Assembly: GCF_019249215.1 (NCBI RefSeq)
Contig: NZ_JAESDI010000007.1
Span: 124,001 to 188,000, forward strand
Length of the DNA stretch: 64,000 bases
Reading direction: 5' to 3'
Origin: Alteromonas lipotrueae
GTDB lineage: Bacteria > Pseudomonadota > Gammaproteobacteria > Enterobacterales > Alteromonadaceae
Below, in pieces: positions 60,801 to 64,000 of the stretch (position 1 is its first letter; each line of letters opens with the position of its first letter). The translations under genes and the position numbers were made by a program. The notes beneath the pieces were generated by a model. The model had not been told where the DNA came from. It was given only the letters and a program-made list of their open reading frames with translations, and did not search any database.

Positions 60801-61364
60801 CTACGCGGCCAACACTCGAATCAACTGAGAAAACGTGGGCTTATCTTGAACATCAAGCGGTGCTCTCAATTCACGGGCGATATCGCTAACGCTAATAACA
60901 CCCCGTACTTCGTGAGAGTCTCTGTCCAGAACTAGGCAATGATGCTGCCCATAGTCTTTAAGTGTTTCTACCACATCTCCCACTGACGATTTTGTCAATT
61001 CTGTGAAATCGAATGACATTAAAGACGTTTTCGCCTGCATGAAATCACGCACCACTAAGCCGTCTCTAGGCACTTTTAATTCAGCAATTTTCTGCACAAT
61101 ATGCTGTTCGCTTACGTCTTGTGACGTAACAATGCCGGTGAATGCATTATTGGCATCTACCACCAGCATCATACGCACATGAGATTGGCGCATGATTTTT
61201 TCGACGCGTGTGGCGGGTGCATTTTCGTCAATCACGTGCGGCATGTATTGTTTGAAGTCTGTGAATACCGCCATCGCTGATGATGTGACAGACACTTTGT
61301 TTTCAACTACAGGCCAAGCTAGACGATCGGCGGCATCGGTTTTATGAAGTTGTAAGGTATGCAT
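60801..61364 (-). CDS. tandem CBS-domain protein
   Basis: 187 aa with two CBS domains: residues about 45-100 (RVEKIMRQSHVRMMLVVDANNAFTGIVTSQDV) and about 105-175 (VVRDFMQAKTSLMSFDFTELTKSSVGDVVETL, HHCLVLDRDSHEVRGVISVSDI). CBS pairs bind adenosine nucleotides and regulate partner proteins. A free-standing pair like this is common in the group; the partner is unknown. Confidence 0.9.
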   Translation of the reverse strand: MHTLQLHKTDAADRLAWPVVENKVSVTSSAMAVFTDFKQYMPHVIDENAPATRVEKIMRQSHVRMMLVVDANNAFTGIVTSQDVSEQHIVQKIAELKVPRDGLVVRDFMQAKTSLMSFDFTELTKSSVGDVVETLKDYGQHHCLVLDRDSHEVRGVISVSDIARELRAPLDVQDKPTFSQLIRVLAA

Positions 61365-61415
61365 TACCTTCCCCTTAAATAGTTAACAAATTTAATAGAT
61401 GGATAAATATTTTGT

Positions 61416-61709
61416 CTAACTAAGATGGGGTGGAGCGCGAATGGGATGCGCTGCAAAGTTTGCATCGCTGATAAGGGTATAAGCAAAATAACGAGTGCTG
61501 GGAACAGTCGTGCTCGCGAAGAAAGCACTTAAAAAGTAGGCGCCATCATCAAGCTCGTCTTTGTCACTGGCTTGCTCTTGATTTGAAGAGGCTAAATATT
61601 GAATGCTGATGTCATTCGATACTTGCGAGTAATCTTTGCTCAATACATTGCCAGCACCATTTTCAGGTACTAGGAACGACATGGTTAGTAGCAATAGCAA
61701 AAGATTCAA
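61416..61709 (-). CDS. small secreted protein with C-terminal RAPP motif
   Basis: 97 aa from TTG 61709 with GGAG eight bases upstream. Leader MNLLLLLLTMSFLVPENGAG is hydrophobic. The mature part has no Cys and ends HPIRAPPHLS. The RAPPxLS ending is shared with the otherwise unrelated protein at 31736-32164. Divergent from the cytochrome b561 gene. Function unknown. Confidence 0.6.
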   Translation of the reverse strand: MNLLLLLLTMSFLVPENGAGNVLSKDYSQVSNDISIQYLASSNQEQASDKDELDDGAYFLSAFFASTTVPSTRYFAYTLISDANFAAHPIRAPPHLS

Positions 61710-61971
61710 AAGAAGAACTCCAGCGATATTAAGTGAGCGGGTTAGCTGCCCCTAATTATTACTATATGGCTTTTTTGTTCACTATCACTTAAACCCGCCT
61801 CAATTTTTAGACGATTTATCGCTTATTTTCTAATTACCAAGTATAGCTTTGGTTACACCTTACGGGTTCATTCTAATAAATAGAACGCACTGTTATAAGC
61901 TTTGCAATATTTACTCTTCTGTTGTTCCAGTAGACTATCCCTATAATTTGGTTCTATTGCTTATTTCAGTT

Positions 61972-62499
61972 ATGAAAAAACGTTGGCCTCTTTGGCTTGT
62001 CTTAGTTCACTGGCTTACCTTACTGGTAGTGATAGGTATGTTTGCTTCTGGGTTGTGGATGGTAGATTTGACCTACTATAGCGATTGGTACAAAACCGCG
62101 CCCCATTGGCACAAAAGTGTAGGGTTACTATTGTTCGCAATGACTTTAGTAAGGCTTATTGCACGTGCATTTACACAAAGACCACCGACCTTTGGAAGCA
62201 AGTTTGAGACGTTGGCCAGTAAATTAGGACACCGTGCTATTTACCTTGTCCTTTTAGCGCTTTTTACCTCGGGCTATCTTATTTCAACGGCCGATGGCAG
62301 AGCCATAGATGTATTCAACTGGTTTGCGGTACCAGGATTTGGAGAGTTTATTGAAAATCAAGAAGAACTTGCTGGCGAGGTGCATTTCTACCTTGCTTGG
62401 ACATTAATCGCGCTGACTTCTTTACATGGGTTGGCGGCATTGAAACATCATTTTATTGATAAAGACAACACACTGAAGCAGATGTTAAGGCTTCGCTAA
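61972..62499 (+). CDS. cytochrome b561
   Basis: 175 aa from ATG 61972 (MKKRWPLWLVLVHWLT); earlier in-frame codons add non-hydrophobic sequence with no ribosome site. Four membrane helices with haem-ligand His in VLVHW, APHWHKS, HFYLAW and LHGLAALKHHF, the bacterial b561 (CybB/YodB) pattern with two haem b. It transfers electrons from quinol to a periplasmic acceptor. 22 bp before a YceI gene; the pair often travels together. Confidence 0.92.
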   Translation: MKKRWPLWLVLVHWLTLLVVIGMFASGLWMVDLTYYSDWYKTAPHWHKSVGLLLFAMTLVRLIARAFTQRPPTFGSKFETLASKLGHRAIYLVLLALFTSGYLISTADGRAIDVFNWFAVPGFGEFIENQEELAGEVHFYLAWTLIALTSLHGLAALKHHFIDKDNTLKQMLRLR

Positions 62500-62521
62500 A
62501 TACTTATATTAAGGAGATTTT

Positions 62522-63088
62522 ATGAAGAAGTTAACACTTGCGTTAGTCGCGGCCATGTCGCTAAGTTCAGCTCACGCCGCTGATTATATTATTGACTCAA
62601 AAGGTGCTCATGCATCAGTTAATTTTAAAATTCAGCATTTAGGTTATTCATGGCTCACTGGACGCTTTAACGACTTTAAAGGCACATTTAGCTACGATGA
62701 AAATAACCCTGCTGCAGCGTCTGTGTCAGTGACTATCGATACCGATAGCATAGATTCAAACCACTCAGAACGTGATAAGCATTTAAGAGGTGATGATTTT
62801 TTAAATGCAGACGACTTCCCAGAAGCTAAATTCGTTAGTACTAAAGTGGCTGACAAGGGTAATGGCATGTTAGACATCATGGGTAACCTAACGCTGCATG
62901 GTGTCACTAAGCCTGTGACTATTGAAGCTAAAAAAATTGGTGAAGGTAGCGATCCTTGGGGCGGTTACCGCGCCGGCTTCTCAGGCACTACCACTATTGC
63001 GCTAAAAGACTATGGCATCGACTACGACTTAGGTCCCGCGTCACAAACCGTTGAGCTTTCACTTCATGTTGAAGGCGTTAAACAGTAA
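62522..63088 (+). CDS. yceI: YceI family periplasmic lipid-binding protein
   Basis: 188 aa with AAGGAG before the ATG and a signal peptide ending [46 protein letters not shown] and [18 protein letters not shown] are the YceI signature; the lipocalin-like barrel binds polyisoprenoid such as ubiquinone-like chains. Paired with cytochrome b561, it may shield or shuttle quinone. Confidence 0.93.
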   Translation: MKKLTLALVAAMSLSSAHAADYIIDSKGAHASVNFKIQHLGYSWLTGRFNDFKGTFSYDENNPAAASVSVTIDTDSIDSNHSERDKHLRGDDFLNADDFPEAKFVSTKVADKGNGMLDIMGNLTLHGVTKPVTIEAKKIGEGSDPWGGYRAGFSGTTTIALKDYGIDYDLGPASQTVELSLHVEGVKQ

Positions 63089-63108
63089 CGCTTTTCGCTT
63101 ATAAAATA

Positions 63109-63134
63109 AAAAAGCCCGCTGATGCGGGCTTTTT
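63109..63134 (+). terminator. intrinsic terminator after yceI
   Basis: AAAAGCCCGC (63110-63119), TGAT, GCGGGCTTTT (63124-63133) with another T. Confidence 0.9.
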
Positions 63135-63183
63135 ACGTTTACAGGCAAAATGTTTACCTAGGCATCAGTCTTACCCTGAGACA

Positions 63184-64000
63184 TCAGTGTAGCTTTAACT
63201 TAGGGCTAATCGCATAACTAAGCTTCTTAAGTAGCAGCTTAAGTGCGCCTCTAAGCTTTCCGTGTACCGCAAATTGGTGCATGTTGTATAAAGAGATATA
63301 AACCAATTTGGCTAAACGACCTTCAATAAACATACTTGAATTTGATAACGAGCCCATCAAACTGCCCACTGTACTGTAGTTACTTAAATGCACTAACGAA
63401 CCATAGTCTTTATATACATAGCCTTTTAGCGCTTTACCCCGCTGCAATGCAATAATGTTTTCTGCCGCCGTGTTTGCCATTTGATGTGCAGACTGCGCTC
63501 TAGGCGGCACCCACTTTCCGTTTTCTTGCTTGAAGCCACAGCAATCACCAATGACCCAAATATTACCGTCACCAGTGCTTTGTAAGTGCTCATTAACAAG
63601 AATTTGGTTTGCGCGATTGGTCTCAAAAATGCCCATTTCGGTTACGAAGTCAGGCGCTTTCACCCCTGCCGCCCATACCATCAAATCAGCATCCACACGG
63701 CTTCCATCTTTAGTGATAAGGCCATTTTCATCAGCCTCTGCCACCATCGTGCTTTCTTTGATGTCTACACCGAGTTTATGCAGCGCCTTACGAGCAGAAT
63801 TGGCGATACGCTCAGGTAGTGCGGGCAATATCCGCTCACCGGCTTCTACAATGGTTATCTTTAAACGGGATGCTGACATACCGGGCATGCCGTAAGTTTT
63901 GGATAAGTTAGCAACATGATGTAGCTGAGCGGCTAATTCAGTACCCGTCGCTCCCGCGCCCACAATAGCCACTTTAATAAAGCTATTCTCATCTTCTTGC
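63184..64000 (-). CDS. ndh: NADH dehydrogenase type II (NDH-2), C-terminal 272 residues
   Basis: The frame continues to the right edge of the window, so the N-terminal part with the FAD-binding fold is missing. QEDENSFIKVAIVGAGATGTELAAQLHHV has the second GxGxxG for NADH; GVDIKESTMVAEAD, LMVWAAGVKAPD and WVIGDCCGF (second FAD region) are NDH-2 signatures. The C-terminal part holds an amphipathic end for membrane attachment (GALKLLLKKLSYAIS). It oxidises NADH and reduces quinone without pumping protons. Confidence 0.9.
   Translation of the reverse strand, partial: QEDENSFIKVAIVGAGATGTELAAQLHHVANLSKTYGMPGMSASRLKITIVEAGERILPALPERIANSARKALHKLGVDIKESTMVAEADENGLITKDGSRVDADLMVWAAGVKAPDFVTEMGIFETNRANQILVNEHLQSTGDGNIWVIGDCCGFKQENGKWVPPRAQSAHQMANTAAENIIALQRGKALKGYVYKDYGSLVHLSNYSTVGSLMGSLSNSSMFIEGRLAKLVYISLYNMHQFAVHGKLRGALKLLLKKLSYAISPKLKLH

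Overview
The window reads like chromosomal DNA of a marine gammaproteobacterium close to Alteromonas (Alteromonadaceae). That is an inference from gene content: large TonB-dependent receptors beside glycoside hydrolases, a CydX-containing cydABX/cydDC locus, EfpL, class C acid phosphatase, and many small DUF proteins. No tRNA, rRNA, CRISPR array, insertion sequence or prophage was recognised.

Layout. 1-6.1 kb: alpha-glycoside locus with the 5' end of an aldo/keto reductase, a GntR/HutC repressor, a TauE-type exporter, a GH31 glycosidase and an SSS symporter. A near-identical palindrome (GTCTTRTATAAGAC core) precedes the reductase, GH31 and a TonB receptor gene 18 kb away (20.3 kb), which suggests one GntR regulon. 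6-12 kb: a cation diffusion facilitator and a three-gene chaperone/usher-like operon whose usher carries carboxypeptidase-regulatory-like modules and a SPOR-like C-terminus. 12.5-19.8 kb: laminarin-type locus (GH16 lipoprotein with three tandem C-terminal modules, TonB receptor, two LacI-type operators) followed by an alpha/beta hydrolase. 22.8-31.7 kb: cytochrome bd locus (cydA-cydB-cydX, cydD-cydC), a DUF3365 haem protein and a sigma-54 activator; good -24/-12 elements stand in front of both cydA and the DUF3365 gene. 31.7-35.2 kb: Met-rich copper-type TonB receptor with a small secreted partner, and a second TauE protein.

35.5-44 kb: DUF4105/DUF3015 pair, aspartoacylase-like enzyme, EfpL, small enzymes, a broken DUF4177-like gene, a cluster of GGATG hairpins and a complete Ile/Leu transcription attenuator that sits in front of a SnoaL-like gene rather than ilv genes. 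44-49.2 kb: RND transporter, LolA-like protein and beta-barrel operon. 49.5-50.2 kb: no protein gene, but a highly structured RNA candidate with 16 GGA against 1 TCC, many GGA triplets in hairpin loops, resembling a CsrB/RsmX-type CsrA-sequestering RNA. 50.5-57.2 kb: Fur-type siderophore reductase, CsbD, then an ECF sigma/anti-sigma/lipoprotein operon divergent from a secreted subtilase. Mirror-image ECF promoters (GGGAAT-N16-CGTTAAC) drive both directions and a third copy precedes a Ser/Thr-rich secreted protein. 57.3-64 kb: housekeeping and envelope genes (ArfB, hydrolase, CBS protein, cytochrome b561, YceI) ending in a truncated NDH-2.

The strongest leads are the CsrB-like RNA, the sigma-54 control of cytochrome bd, the orphan attenuator, the self-consistent ECF regulon, and the SPOR-containing usher.
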